Positions 46,001-56,809 of a stretch of DNA of 64,000 nucleotides are shown one piece after another. The stretch covers positions 560,501-624,500 of the forward strand of contig CM076148.1 of the NCBI GenBank assembly GCA_038025085.1, written 5' to 3'. Position 1 is the first letter of the stretch; every line of letters begins with the position of its first letter. The notes under the pieces are model-generated. The model was not told the origin of the DNA and ran no database searches. It worked only from the letters and a program-made list of their open reading frames with translations. This stretch comes from Tetragonia tetragonoides. Its lineage: Eukaryota; Streptophyta; Magnoliopsida; Caryophyllales; Aizoaceae. Both the position numbers and the translations under genes were made by a program.

Positions 46001-49000
46001 GCTTTTATTAACAAACTTGTGAATACTATGTTGTAAAGTTTTTCTACCAAAGATTGTCATAGTAGACAATGGATTGAAATGAACTAAATACATCCAAAAT
46101 TTATTGAATAAAATATGAGTGGTTCATGTCCCATGGCTGCGCCAGCGAGCGCCATGTCCCATGTCCTAACGCCCATGTCCCATGGGTGAAATCGGAGTCT
46201 GGGGACTCGGATGACCGTCCCGAGGCACCGGAGGTCGGTCCTCTAGGGTGACGATAGACCTCCCGTAGAAGTTTGGGCAAAAACGGAAATCGGGCCCCGA
46301 GAAGCCGAAAATCAAAGGGCTAATACACGTTTTTTTGGGTTTCCAGGAGGCCCTGGAACGAAGGTGGATATTTTCGCACTACTTCGCATGGGGCACCCTT
46401 AGGGAACATAAGAGGCCCTGGGTCCGTTATCAGGCCCCTCGTAGGCTTGTAAGGGCGTTTTTACAGGACACCAATGTAAGGGACGGAACGCCGAAGGCAT
46501 CAGAGATATAGAAGTTCGGGGATCCGGATGACCCTCCCTGAGGCACCGAATGTCCTCTTAGGGCCATGACACAGCCCCAAAGAAGTTTGGGCAAAATTGA
46601 TACTCGTGCCCCTGGAAGCCAAAAATGAAGGCTCCGGAACACGCCTAGGGGACATGGGAGGCCCTCGGGGTCTCTTATCTGGTCCCGAAGGGCGTTTTAC
46701 GGGAAACTGGTGTAAGAGATGGAACACCAAAGGCCTGAGTGATATTGAAGATCGTGGATCCGGATGTCCCTCCCGGGGAACTGAGGGTCCTCGAGGGTCA
46801 TGATAGACCCGCCGGAGAAGTTTTGGGCGAAAATGACACCCAGGTCCGGGAAGCCGAAAACAAAGGCTAATTTACGTTTTTTGGACTTCCGAGAGGCACG
46901 GAACAAAGGTGGATATATTCACAAAACATCGCATGGAACACCCCTAGGGGACATGGGAGGCTCTCGAGGTCGCTTTTCTGGTCCCTGATAGGCTTGAAAG
47001 GGCGTTTTACGGGACACTAGTGTAAGAGCCGAAACACCAAAGGCATGGTGAATATAAAAGTTCGGGGATCCAGATGTCTCTCCCGGGGTAGCTAGGGTCA
47101 TGATAGACACCCGAAGAAGTTTGGGCAAAAATGACCCCGGAACGAAGGTGAATATTTTCACACCACATTGCACGAAACACCCCTAGGGGACATGGGAGGC
47201 CCTCGGGGTTGGTGATCCGGTCTTGAAAGGCTTGAAAGGGTTTATTACGGGACATTTGTGTAAGATCCAGAACACCAAAGGCGTGGTTGATATCGAAGTT
47301 CGGGGATCTTGATGTCCTTTCGGGGGCACCGAGGTACTCTAGAGTCTAGGGTCATGATCTACCCCTGGAGAAGTTTGGGCAAAAATGACACGCAGGGCCT
47401 CCTGGAATCCGAAAACGAAGGCTATAATCCACATCGCTAGGAACACCCTTAGGGGACATGGGAGGCCCTTGGGGTCGCTTGTCCAGTCCCTGATAGGCTT
47501 GGAAGGGCGTTTTACGGGACACTGGTGTAAGAGCCGAAACACCAAAGGCATGAGTGATATCGTAGTCAGGGATTCGAATGTTCCTTTCGGGCACCGAGGG
47601 TCCTCTAGGGTTAAGATAGAGGCCCTGGAGAAGTTTGGGCAAAATTGACACCGGGGGTCCGGGAAGCCAAAAACGAAGGCTATAATGCATGTTTTTGAGC
47701 TTCCGGAAGGCCCGGGAACGAATGTGGATATTTTCGCATCATATCGCACGGAACACCCATGGAGGACATGGGAGACCCTCGGGGCCGGTCCCTGATTGGC
47801 TTGGAAGGGCGTTTTACGGGACAATAGTGTAAGAGGCAGAACATTAGAGGCATAGGTGATACCGAAGTTCGGGGTTCCGGATATTCCTCCTGGGGCACCG
47901 ACAGTACTCTAGGGGTCATGATAGACCGCCCGAAGAAATTTGGGCAAAAATGACACCCGGCCCCGAAAGCCGGAAACAAAGGCTATAATCCACGTTTTTT
48001 GGGCTTCCGGGAGGCCTCGGAACGAAGGTGGATATTTTCACCACATCGCACGGAATACCCCTAGGGGGCATGGGAGGCCCTCGTGGTCGCTTATCCGGTC
48101 CCTGATAGGCTTCGAATGGCGTTTAACAAGACACTGTTGTAAGAGCCTGAACACCTGAGACATGGGTGATATTGAAGTTTGTGGATCCGGATGTCCCTCC
48201 CGGGGCACCGAGGGTACTCTAGGGTCATGATTAGAGCTGGCAAAACCCGACCCGACCCGAGATAACCAACCCGATCCGCCCGATATCAGACCCGCCCGAC
48301 ACCGAAAATGTATCAATTATCATTATCCGAAACCGATCCGAACCGACCTGATCCAACCCGACACCCGACAACATCCTTTCTCCGAATTGACCCGAAACCG
48401 ATAACACCCGACCCGAAGTTGCCCGAAACCGAGATGAACCCGAATCGACTCTACCCGAAACTCGAATAATGCGACTTATAATGACATTATATTCAAAATG
48501 ATTGAAAAAACACTAACTAAACACACATGTAGTCCATATTATTGAAAACTTTCATATAAAATTGAGTTTTTCATACTTTTTTCGAATTTATATACTCTGA
48601 AACATGAATTAAATTTGACCTGAAATGACCCGAAATCCGAACTAACCCGAATCCGACTTAACCGAAGCCCGAACTAACCCGACCCGAGTTGACCCGTAAC
48701 CCGACATCAGCATAAACCCGAATCAATCCGACTCGACCCAACTCGTCCCGATTACTCTTCTGACCCGATATTACCCGAACCCGTAATGACCTGAAACCGA
48801 AAAGACCCGACCTAAACCCGACCCGATCCGCCCGATTGCCACCTCTAGTCATGATAGTCCCCCTGGAAGAGTTTGGGCAAAAATGACACATCTACTCTGG
48901 AAATCCGAAAACGAATGTTATAATCCACGATTTTCGGGCTTCTGGAGGCCTCGAATCGAAGGTAGATATTTTCACACCACATCGCACGGAGCACCCCTAG

Positions 49001-51047
49001 GGACATGGGAGGCCCTCGGGGTCGCTTATCCGGTCCTTGATTGGCTTGGAAGGGCGTTTTCCGGGACACTAGTGTAAGAGCCGGAACACCAAAGGCATGG
49101 GTGATATCTGAAATGGGGAATCCGGATGTCCCTCCCAGGTCACCGAAGGTCCTCGAGAGTCATGATAGACGCCCCAGAGAAGTTTGGGCAAAAAAGACAC
49201 CGAGGGCTCGGGAAGCTAAAAACGAAGGCTATAATCCACGTTTTTTGAGCTTTCGGGAGGCCCGGAAATGAAAATTTAATATAGGATGCTAAGAGATGTA
49301 TGATTTTTGCTTCCATGTGTTTTTTTTTATCTGTTTGATTATGTTATCAGTTTGACTTAATGGACAGTTTCTCAAGGTAACCTGCAATTGATACTACACA
49401 GGTTATATAGATCAACAGAACATACAAATCAGCGGATATCATTTGATATTGAGCCCTTTGGCCGACATCTTGGAACAGGGGGACAGGTAAGCTATTGTTT
49501 CTGCATCAATCTCTGGTTAGCAATCACATGTTTAGATAGGTTCTGAGTGTACCTTAATTTCATTCCTGTACCAGGATGGACTTGTTCACATTTATGATCT
49601 GCAGACTGGGCAGTGGACATCCAGTTTTGCGGCTGCTTCAGGTATTTGTCAAACTTATCAGTGTTTATATTTCACAAGAGGGAAAAATGCAGCTTTCATT
49701 GTTTGAAAAATGCAGTTTTCATTGTTTAATTTAACACTTGGATTACATATCTTGTTTTATAACTATTATGCTCCAAACCAGATACCGTCAATGGATTTTC
49801 TTTCCATCCATTTCTTCCTATGGCTGTCTCTTCATCTGGGCATAGACGGTTTGGGCTTCCTGACGAAGCTGAGGAAGATTTCGGCTTGAGTGGTATATCT
49901 TAAAATTGTTTTGTATTGTTTTGTTTTGCTGAAGTGCTTATCTTCCTGATGTTTAGTTGCAGTGTTAAAAACAATGAGTAATATCTTGTGGTGTATCTTG
50001 ACGTTTCGATTATGGTGTGGTCTGCTGGCCACTCTGCTTTAGACATTCATCTTTCTTTGGTTTCAATCTATACTTTTGAAGAACACTATGAAACACCCTC
50101 TGCCTTTGAGTTAATATGCACCTCCGTGAATGCTTTGGATTTAACTGAACGCAACACTAGGCAACTGAAGGTTAGTTCAAGATGTAACAATAACGCTTCA
50201 ATTACATAAAATGATTGAGGACTAGGACAGGATTGAAATGAATTCTGTTCTTTGTATTCAACACAAAGCTTACCCCTTTTGGCCCTTTGTTTGCTCTGCC
50301 CTAGCTTCAGTCTATTTAACAGAGAAAAATTAGCTTCAGCACTTGGGTTCTTAGAATTGAAGGTACCTTGTTTCACAAATAAAACGAAGAAGACAAATCA
50401 CAGTGATATTAAATATCCGTTATGTTGCTTGTGTCGTGTGTGGACAATTCCTGTGCACATTGCTGAGATGGTAAATTACGTTTTAGTAAACTGTATTTAA
50501 TCCAATGACTGGTACATTTACACACAGACATGCTGAATTGTGCCTATTAGTAATTTCTCCATGCAAAAAAGTTTGCTTGTTTAGAGTCCGGTATTGTTAG
50601 CTAGATGAACAATCATGAGCTTTAACTACTCCTTCCATCTGTGTTTGGTTCTCACATTGTATCTTATCCTCATATTTGAAAAAACAAAAACCCTGTATAC
50701 TTTCACTTATCTCGGAAGCACAAGTACAATTTATTACCATATTTGGAGATGTGACGGTATTTACTTGTCTCCTAGAAATAGTACTAGTGACAACTAAAAT
50801 TTCGGACGGAAGGAGAACTTATTAACAATTAGCTCTGAGCTGCTTGGTACTTGGTAATCCCTTTATGGATGAAAGAACATGTAGGAGCTTTTCCAATGAG
50901 AATCTAACTTGTTTTCCTATTTTCCATCATTTAGGTAATGAAAATTGTGCTTCTGTTTGGGGCTTCTCATTTACTTCAGCCGCAGAAAATGCTATTGGGA
51001 ACAATTTTGAAGATATAGATACAAATTTGGATGCTGAGAAGCCCTAG
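37066..51047 (+). CDS. WD40 protein resembling WRAP53/TCAB1 (telomerase Cajal body protein)
   Basis: Fourteen exons, all GT..AG and phase-consistent: 37066-37301, 37387-37449, 38404-38456, 39101-39181, 39499-39572, 40343-40425, 41333-41439, 44202-44344, 44432-44479, 45287-45339, 49402-49486, 49575-49641, 49782-49892, 50935-51047; 438 residues. After an acidic Gln/Glu-rich N-terminus (1-45) comes a WD40 propeller. Landmarks are the early [15 protein letters not shown] blade, then [73 protein letters not shown] and the [15 protein letters not shown] blade. These are hallmarks of WRAP53, which binds box H/ACA small Cajal RNAs and telomerase RNA in animals; the plant role is less clear. It lies head-to-tail 0.7 kb after FHY. 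Intron 10 is 4 kb and full of satellite repeats. Confidence 0.93.
42306..43027. repeat. Diverged direct repeat pair in WRAP53-like intron 7
   Basis: Two copies of about 175 bp, near 42306-42478 and 42849-43027. They share TTGCCTCTCC-CAGAGGCTTAGC, GAGCATCACTTCTGACTTGA and TAACNTAGAGTCGCA. Non-coding and unrelated to the exon sequence. Confidence 0.7.
43330..43850. repeat. Two-unit diverged tandem repeat in intron 7
   Basis: Two units of about 230-260 bp share an order of motifs: GGTTTTCATAGAAG-like and CTTCTATG starts, GTTGGG-A-GACCC/GGCCCC, a CTTGGTTCC/CTTGGTCC segment, a GCCCC-AGAGG/GGAGG block and GGTCTAGAGG/GGCGTTTAGAAGG. Alignment by eye only; GC-richer than the surrounding intron. Confidence 0.45.
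46190..49272. repeat. Satellite-like tandem array, about 310 bp period, nine monomers
   Basis: The anchor AAGTTTGGGCAAAA recurs near 46269, 46583, 46818, 47117, 47371, 47631, 47936, 48869 and 49180. Spacings are 314, 235, 299, 254, 260, 305, 933 and 311. The 933 gap becomes 309 after removing the inserted hAT element and its duplication, so the full monomer is about 310 bp and the shorter ones carry internal deletions. Each monomer carries, in order, GTAAGAGCC…AACACC, GGATCCGGATGTCCCTCCC, CACCGAGGGTCCTC, GGGTCATGATAGAC, the anchor, GGCTATAATCCACG, GGATATTTTC, CACATCGCACGGAACACCCC and GGCGTTTTACGGGACAC. GC-rich compared with the rest of the gene. Long open frames inside are by-products of composition. 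Confidence 0.93.
48232..48847. mobile_element. hAT-type non-autonomous element nested in the satellite array
   Basis: 616 bp with terminal repeats TAGAGCTGGCAA…TTGCCACCTCTA and exact 8-bp target duplication GTCATGAT at 48224-48231 and 48848-48855. The duplicated octamer is the monomer's own GGGTCATGATAGAC motif. The interior is made of CCCGACCCGA-type repeats. No transposase. Confidence 0.93.
50629..50815. mobile_element. Stowaway-like MITE in intron 13
   Basis: The left end CTCCTTCCATCTGTGTTTGG and the right end, reversed, CTCCTTCCGTCCGAAATTTT match in their outer ten to twelve bases. A TA precedes the left end; the right flank is AA, so the duplication has decayed. 187 bp, non-coding. Confidence 0.6.
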
Positions 51048-51180
51048 AAGACAGAGGGGTTTCTTTTACCGTGTCATTGTGCATCAGGTATTCGAGCTTT
51101 CTGTTTCGATGCTAAGAAGCCCTAAAAGAAAGAAGGTTTACTCTACAGTGTCATCTTGTATCAGGTATTATGAGCTTTCT
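51030..51180 (+). repeat. 73-bp tandem duplication across the WRAP53-like stop codon
   Basis: Copy 1 (51030-51102) begins GATGCTGAGAAGCCCTAG and holds the real stop; copy 2 (51108-51180) begins GATGCTAAGAAGCCCTAA. Both contain ATCAGGTATT and end GAGCTTTCT. Copy 2 is in the 3' UTR. Confidence 0.88.
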
Positions 51181-52885
51181 AGTTAAGAGATTAAAGATCT
51201 TCAATGCCATGCCAGGTTGCCAGCCATTAGCTAGTTCGGGTGTGAAACAATAGTATTGTGCTCAAGAGGCTTTACAATTTGGTGATGGCTTTTTGCGTTT
51301 GTTTACTAAATGATAATAGAAATTCTTTGCGATCTGAAATACTTTGGATCAACTTTTTCATCTGTAATGGTTAGAGAAATTCTGTGCGACCTGAATACTT
51401 CGGAGTTAACTTCTTCATAGTTAGATGTTTTATTGGCTTTTCCTTTCTAATTTTTATACTCACTAGTCACAAAACAACTAGAGAAAATACTTTCTACCGT
51501 TAGGAGCAATAGAGCTTTATAGAATAGGACATAAACTCAGTCTTCCAGAGGCTTTTTCATTTCAATTTTACATGAAGAATTTATGGTGGCTGTATTGGCT
51601 TCCCCATGTACTTTTCCTCGTGGAACCTGGGCTTGGTGATTGTGCTAATCATGGCTGCCTCTTATTTCCTGCACTGCAGGGTCAAATATGGGAAGTCCGA
51701 GGGGACGTAAATGGTGTTGGGCCTCCTGTCCTGTAGGGTTCTGTAGGCTTTGGGGTCGGACAGCCCATTCAATTGTCTCATTTCACCTTCTCCATGGAAG
51801 GTTTGGTTTGGAAATCTGAGACGGGTTGGGCTGCGTGGGTTGTGCTGATTCAATAAGAAGCAAAAAAGAAGAAAAAAAATTCCTCTGGGCCAGAATAGGT
51901 TTATGGTAACATATCTTGGTTTGAGGAAGCATAGCTGATATAGTCCAAGACCCTCCTCTCTTTCCCAGTTTTAATTGTGTTCATCAGGAGTGGGCTCCAG
52001 TTACAACCCATTCATTGCCTGGCTCCAGGGAGGGAGCTTGAATTTGAAGACCCTTTTCTCCCCATTTCATTTATTAGCATTAGGATTCAACTCTTTCACA
52101 AGTTCACTATCACTTCACCGGTTTATTTTCTCATCATGGTTTTCTTGGAACTTATCGATGTTCACTTTGAAAATCTTTCAAGAAAAGAATCATAAATCCC
52201 TATTAATCTTGGAGAATCTCTGATAATCCAACTTGTTTCTTCATGTTGATGTTGGGGCTAATTGAGTTCCAGCCTTTGTTAGGGGTCGTTCTCTAGCAAT
52301 TGTCAGGTAAAGCTGTTCATATTGACATTGAAACCTCCTTAATTAGAATCCCTTTGCTGCAGAGTGATGGTAGTTAGAATTAAGCTATTTGATTTTCCAT
52401 TTATCTGCTCCCGTTAATACCTATGGGGTAACCGGGTAACTGCAGGAAATCCAATCCCGGTTGTTTATTGCATCTTGTCTTGTATATCTTGAACCTATGT
52501 TGATGGAATCGGGAATGGATACCCTGTAGTTTTCCCTCTAGAGTTCCCCTTTCTACTGGATTAGTGGATGGGGGGAGGGTTTGGAACCCTTAAATTACAG
52601 GGTTTTTTTTTGGAAAATATGTAGACTCTAGAGTTCTTGTGGAGTTCCTTCCTTCTCTCTATCTCTCTCCTCTAACTACATATGTGGGCTGGTAAAACCC
52701 ACTTGCCTTGAGCTAGTTTCAGTAGAACACAATAGGTTTATGTGGTAGCGTGAAAAATAAAGATAGATAATCAGAAATTGAAAGGGAAAAAAAATGCTTA
52801 GTCCAGCACATAGTATTCTTACAAGGAAAAATTTTAAATTCAAGCATTTTAGTTAGCTGCAACGATTTGTACAATAACACGGACA
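51181..52885. other. 3' flank of WRAP53-like gene, no further gene seen
   Basis: Probable 3' UTR followed by AT-rich intergenic sequence. Small frames present have no family motif. Confidence 0.4.
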
Positions 52886-53510
52886 TTAGTCAGCCTTTTC
52901 TGGGCTAACATGTTTCGACAATAGCTGATGAAGAAAATGAAGCAAGATGAGTACAATTGCAGAACCAAGGCCTCTAATCACCCGACCTATGGCAGGTAGA
53001 CCAAAGACGACGAGCTCAACCCCAGTGATTATGGAAAGCAAGCTCACCATTAATGTGTTGCTATTCTTCGTACTGAACGCCCTGCAGGATATCGACGTGA
53101 TTAGAAGCATAGTCACATAGAAAGTAAGTGACCAAGCTTGTGAATGATCAGTACATATTATCCAATGGAGTGATGACAACAGGAGCTCGGTGTAGAATAA
53201 GTAGTGTGAACTAAAGATGGAGAAAACCTTGACGGCTACAGCAAGGTCCATTAGTATCTTGTTTGGGACGGCTATTTGATGCATGGTAGAGAATAGAGAT
53301 TGATTAATCTGAATTTTGTTGTAACGAAGAATTGTGTCTATATTTGCTTTTTGAACCGTATCGAAATTTATACTACTAATTTTGTCTAAGAAATAGAGTA
53401 TCATCAAGCGTATTAAATGCAATAGTCACTAAAGTAGTGCTTTTAGGTTGAGAGTTGATTTCTTCAACGCGGATGCTACTACTTGTTCGTGAATGTGATT
53501 CTTGATCCAT
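52886..53510 (-). pseudogene. Small multi-pass membrane protein gene with a frameshift
   Basis: ATG at 53510 opens MDQESHSRTSSSIRVEEINS…AFNTLDDTLFLRQN and stops at 53376-53378 (codon 45). One base over, the second frame reads FLDKISSINFDTVQKANIDTILRYNK and stays open to 52886 with about four hydrophobic segments (ILMDLAVAVKVFSIFSSHY, LTFYVTMLLITSI, LMVSLLSIITGVELVVFGL, GSAIVLILLHFLHQLL). The two frames dovetail near 53395, so a one-base indel is the likeliest explanation; the intact protein would be about 205 residues. Family not recognised. The polar Ser-rich N-terminus followed by membrane spans resembles small uncharacterised plant membrane proteins. An intron is not excluded but no good splice pair fits. 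Confidence 0.6.
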
Positions 53511-54107
53511 AAGAATAGGACGTAAAGTCTATAACTCGTTAGTCGTTAATAGTGTGAGTATGTGACCCCATTTTGCCCATTGCAAAGAGGATAATGCACA
53601 TTGGTTGACTTGAACGCTTTGCTTCTACATTTTCTTCCCATTCCTACAACTTTATGCTCCCAGTATTTTTTTTGTTTTTCCTTTTTTTGGGGGCTCATGT
53701 ATGATGTACAGAACCTATGATAAAAAAGTGATACTACTATACATAAAAAGTTAAATTCTTATTCCATCTCAAACAGGAAAATATAAAGATTATTATGTAA
53801 AAAAAAAGATTTGATAATAACAAAGCGTGTGAAATTAAAAAGGGAGTAGAAAACTTACAAAAATTATTCCAGAATCACAGGGATGGTAGAATTCTAGCAA
53901 ATCTAGGATCCATATAGGCCATATCTTCTCTCTATATATAAAGTTGGCATATTTCGTGAGTTTTGAGCGATGGCACATCATTAAATGTATTATTAGAATA
54001 ATTTTTAAAAAAATAAAATTGAGAGTTTGACTTGGGATGAATAACTAGAGTTTAAGATATAATTTAAAATGTATAATATTGAAGAATAAAATAACAAGAA
54101 AAATGAA
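53511..54107. other. AT-rich spacer, no gene seen
   Basis: Low-complexity intergenic sequence. Near 54067-54081 and 54106-54120 the 15-mer AAATGTATAATATTG is duplicated immediately before the F-box pseudogene; the second copy supplies the start-like ATG. Confidence 0.4.
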
Positions 54108-55272
54108 ATGTATAATATTGTTGATCTTCCATAGGAGCTCATTACAGAGATCCTTTTAAGACTACCTGTTGGCATTCTTCTCTGTTTGAAGCTAGTCTCA
54201 AAAGATTGGTACAAACAGATCAACAACCGAGATTTCATCAAACGCCACATAACCCGATCTTTAGAAGCTAATAGCAACTTCATCTTGATCAGCAAAACAT
54301 CCTTGTTCTCCCTTCAAATTTACAATGATAATCTCGCTCCTCGTGCCAAGTTGATCACTAAGGTTCCCGTTGATCTATTGCACTATTTGAAGTTTGCCTT
54401 GTTAATTAATTCTTGCCATGGCTTAATTTGTATCCTGGACACAAAACATTACAATCTGGGAGAAACATCTGCTCAGTTTTCACTCTACAACCCGGTCACT
54501 AATGCCTACAGAGTACTGCCTTCCTTTGGGAAAATAAAAACCCCTAGAGGAAACTGTACAACTAGCAGCCACGCCGACTTTGTTTATGATAATATTGTTT
54601 TTGTGTCGCATTGTCGTGTACGAGGACCACCACCATGAATGGAAGTCTAGGATATTCTCCGATGTAGCGCACTTATATAGTTTGAATAACAATTCTTGGA
54701 AAAACATCCAACCTTGCCCTTGGCGCATGGCGTTTAGGGGAAAATGGGGTCATAGTGTACTTATTGAAAACGCCATCCATTGGAGTCCTAGAGAAGATAC
54801 GGAAGCTATGATATGTTCCTTCAACCTTGGAACCGAAGAGTACGCTAAGGTACCCCTACCTGATCATATAGATGAATCTTGCTCCATACTGCACTTGGCC
54901 GAGTTGAATGGATGTTTGCATATGACTACATTGTCGTTTAGAGGCATGGATATATGGGTTATGAAGGAGTATGGGAAGAAGACTTCTTGGACTAAATTTT
55001 TTGATTGCTCATCCAACAGGTTTGAGCACGAGTTAAACTTAAATCTATTGAATAATACTGCTCCTGTATTACTGCCTTGCGCTTATTTGGATTATGGGCG
55101 TAAAATCCTTATAAAATGGCAGGGCACTAGTGATTTTATTTGTTGTGATCTACAAAATCAAGCCATCATTAAGAAGGTTGTATTGCATAATTTTCCCTAT
55201 GATTACTATGATTGTTATGTGGTGGAGCCATGGGTTGCTTCCCTTGTTTCCCCAATTGCACCAGATTTATGA
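54108..55272 (+). pseudogene. F-box/FBA pseudogene
   Basis: The frame from 54108 reads MYNIVDLP-stop-ELITEILLRLP: codon 9 is TAG (54132-54134) where the neighbour at 57299 has Trp (VDLPWELITEILLRLP). It continues to 54638, then a deletion of roughly 17-20 bases around 54600 removes the 'SDDYK' turn and shifts the frame. The second frame carries HLYSLNNNSWKNIQPCPW, AIHWSPREDTEAMICSFNLGTEEY, GCLHMTTLSFRGMDIWVMKEYG, CAYLDYGRKILIKW, FICCDLQNQAII and VEPWVASLVSPIAPDL to a natural stop. Two lesions, otherwise full length. Closest to 57299-58386. Its 3' flank also matches that of the intact gene at 60080, apart from a retroposon. Confidence 0.9.
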
Positions 55273-55447
55273 TGACATACACTATTAGCTTCTTCAAGCT
55301 TTCGCTGTAATTTCTTTTTTTCCTAAAAAAAATTGAGCAACTAGGTTACATGAAAATTTTACTGCAGAGTATAGTTTATTGGTGTTGTTGCTGTTAGTAT
55401 GTGATCATTGTTCATTTACTTATTTTCCAAGTACTAATATCAGGATA

Positions 55448-55976
55448 TTTTTTTTTTGAGGGGAAAATAAATTCCATTAATTGAAAGCCATACGGCACTT
55501 ACAAGAACGGTTGAATTCAATAAGAAATAGATCTAAAATATCAGAATACATTTGAATGAAAAAGCTATGTAGCACTAGAGATTCAACAATTCCGACCGGC
55601 TTCCATTTAATCGTTGTTTTCCATATTACAGTCTTTTCACGGAAGCCTCTGCTATAGCTTTGAATGCTTCGATCCGACATAGTAGACCATCCCTTGATAG
55701 AATAGATCCACCAAAGCACCATACGAACGACAAAACGAAAAACTAACAATACTCTCAAAAAGTGAGAGACAGTCGAACCCAACGTATGGGACAAACTAAC
55801 CCTCACAAATGGAGAGACTGATATTATTCGACATAATAAAACTAGATAATAGAACAAAACAATGAAACAAAAAGAATTGGGGCTTACCATTAGCAATGAA
55901 TTGCTAATGGCAGCCCCTGAACCAAAAGAGGGCTAGGGTTTTTTTTGGGGAAGGAGAGAGAGAAAAGAAGTTGTTT
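55448..55976 (-). mobile_element. Retroposon with 19-bp target duplication and poly(A)
   Basis: 529 bp flanked by exact 19-bp repeats AAGTACTAATATCAGGATA (55429-55447, 55977-55995). A T run at 55448-55459 is the poly(A) tail, so it lies on the minus strand. The paralogous flank at 61314-61335 is an empty site (AAGTACTAATATGAGCG). The 3' part (…CTTTCAATTAATGGAATTTATTTTCCCC) resembles plant LINE tails. Its 5' part includes a strong hairpin around GCCATTAGCAAT…ATTGCTAATGG. No RT domain visible, so an internally deleted LINE or SINE-like derivative. Confidence 0.88.
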
Positions 55977-56014
55977 AAGTACTAATATCAGGATAGAAAC
56001 ACAGCAGTGTATTA

Positions 56015-56395
56015 CTCCCTCCGGTCCACGGAAATCTTGACGTTTGGAGAATATGACTAATATTAAGGAAAACACATTTTAGCACAAAAATTCCAAATTT
56101 ACCCTTAAAAGAGCACATGAGGTATTAAGACAGAGAAAATAATATTTTAGTGGGTATTTATTGTTATCCTTACTTTTGTATTACTTTCCTTCTTTTTGTA
56201 TTACTTTCCTTACTTTTGTAGCTAGTGGCATGAGAAATCTTTTTTTTTTTTTATTTCCTTGCACATGGGGGTGAGGATGTGGAAGGGGTAAAATAGTAAA
56301 AGGTGCTCAAATACATTACCATATAAGGAAACGTAAAGATTTCCATGGTTCAAACATAAGTGGAAAGCGTAAAGATTTCCGTGGACCGGAGGGAG
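56015..56395. mobile_element. Stowaway-type MITE
   Basis: 381 bp with near-perfect terminal inverted repeats CTCCCTCCGGTCCACGGAAA… and TA target duplications (56013-56014, 56396-56397), the signature of Tc1/mariner-derived Stowaway elements. Non-coding. Confidence 0.95.
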
Positions 56396-56809
56396 TAACT
56401 ATTAACCAACTTCACCACTAAAGCATAGACACTAATAGAGAAACCAATAGTATTTGGTCAATTGTGCTTATTGAGATGAAAAGGGCAGGTCAGGCCAGCC
56501 CGACTAAGCTCATCTATATCTATTTATCTATACTAAATATTACTCGTAAAACACAATGCGGCATTCCCAAACATGCCAAGTAGCACTCCTATGAAGTCTC
56601 TCCTCTCTTCGGGCTACAACAATCCCATCGAAAATGCATAATTGACATTTTCTCTCTTTTTTGATCGTTTTTTCTTTTTACTCGAATCACGCAAACTACC
56701 CAAAAAATTACTCCACAATCACATAGATGGTAAAATTGTAGCAAATCATAAATTCCTTCTTGATCTAGCTAGGATGGAGCATAAATATATAGATAGACAT
56801 CAGCTCGTC

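Noticed and set aside
46430..49271. Many open frames of 60-160 codons on both strands in the satellite array
   Set aside because: They repeat the same translated phrases in several frames with the monomer period; they follow from GC-rich repeats, not genes.
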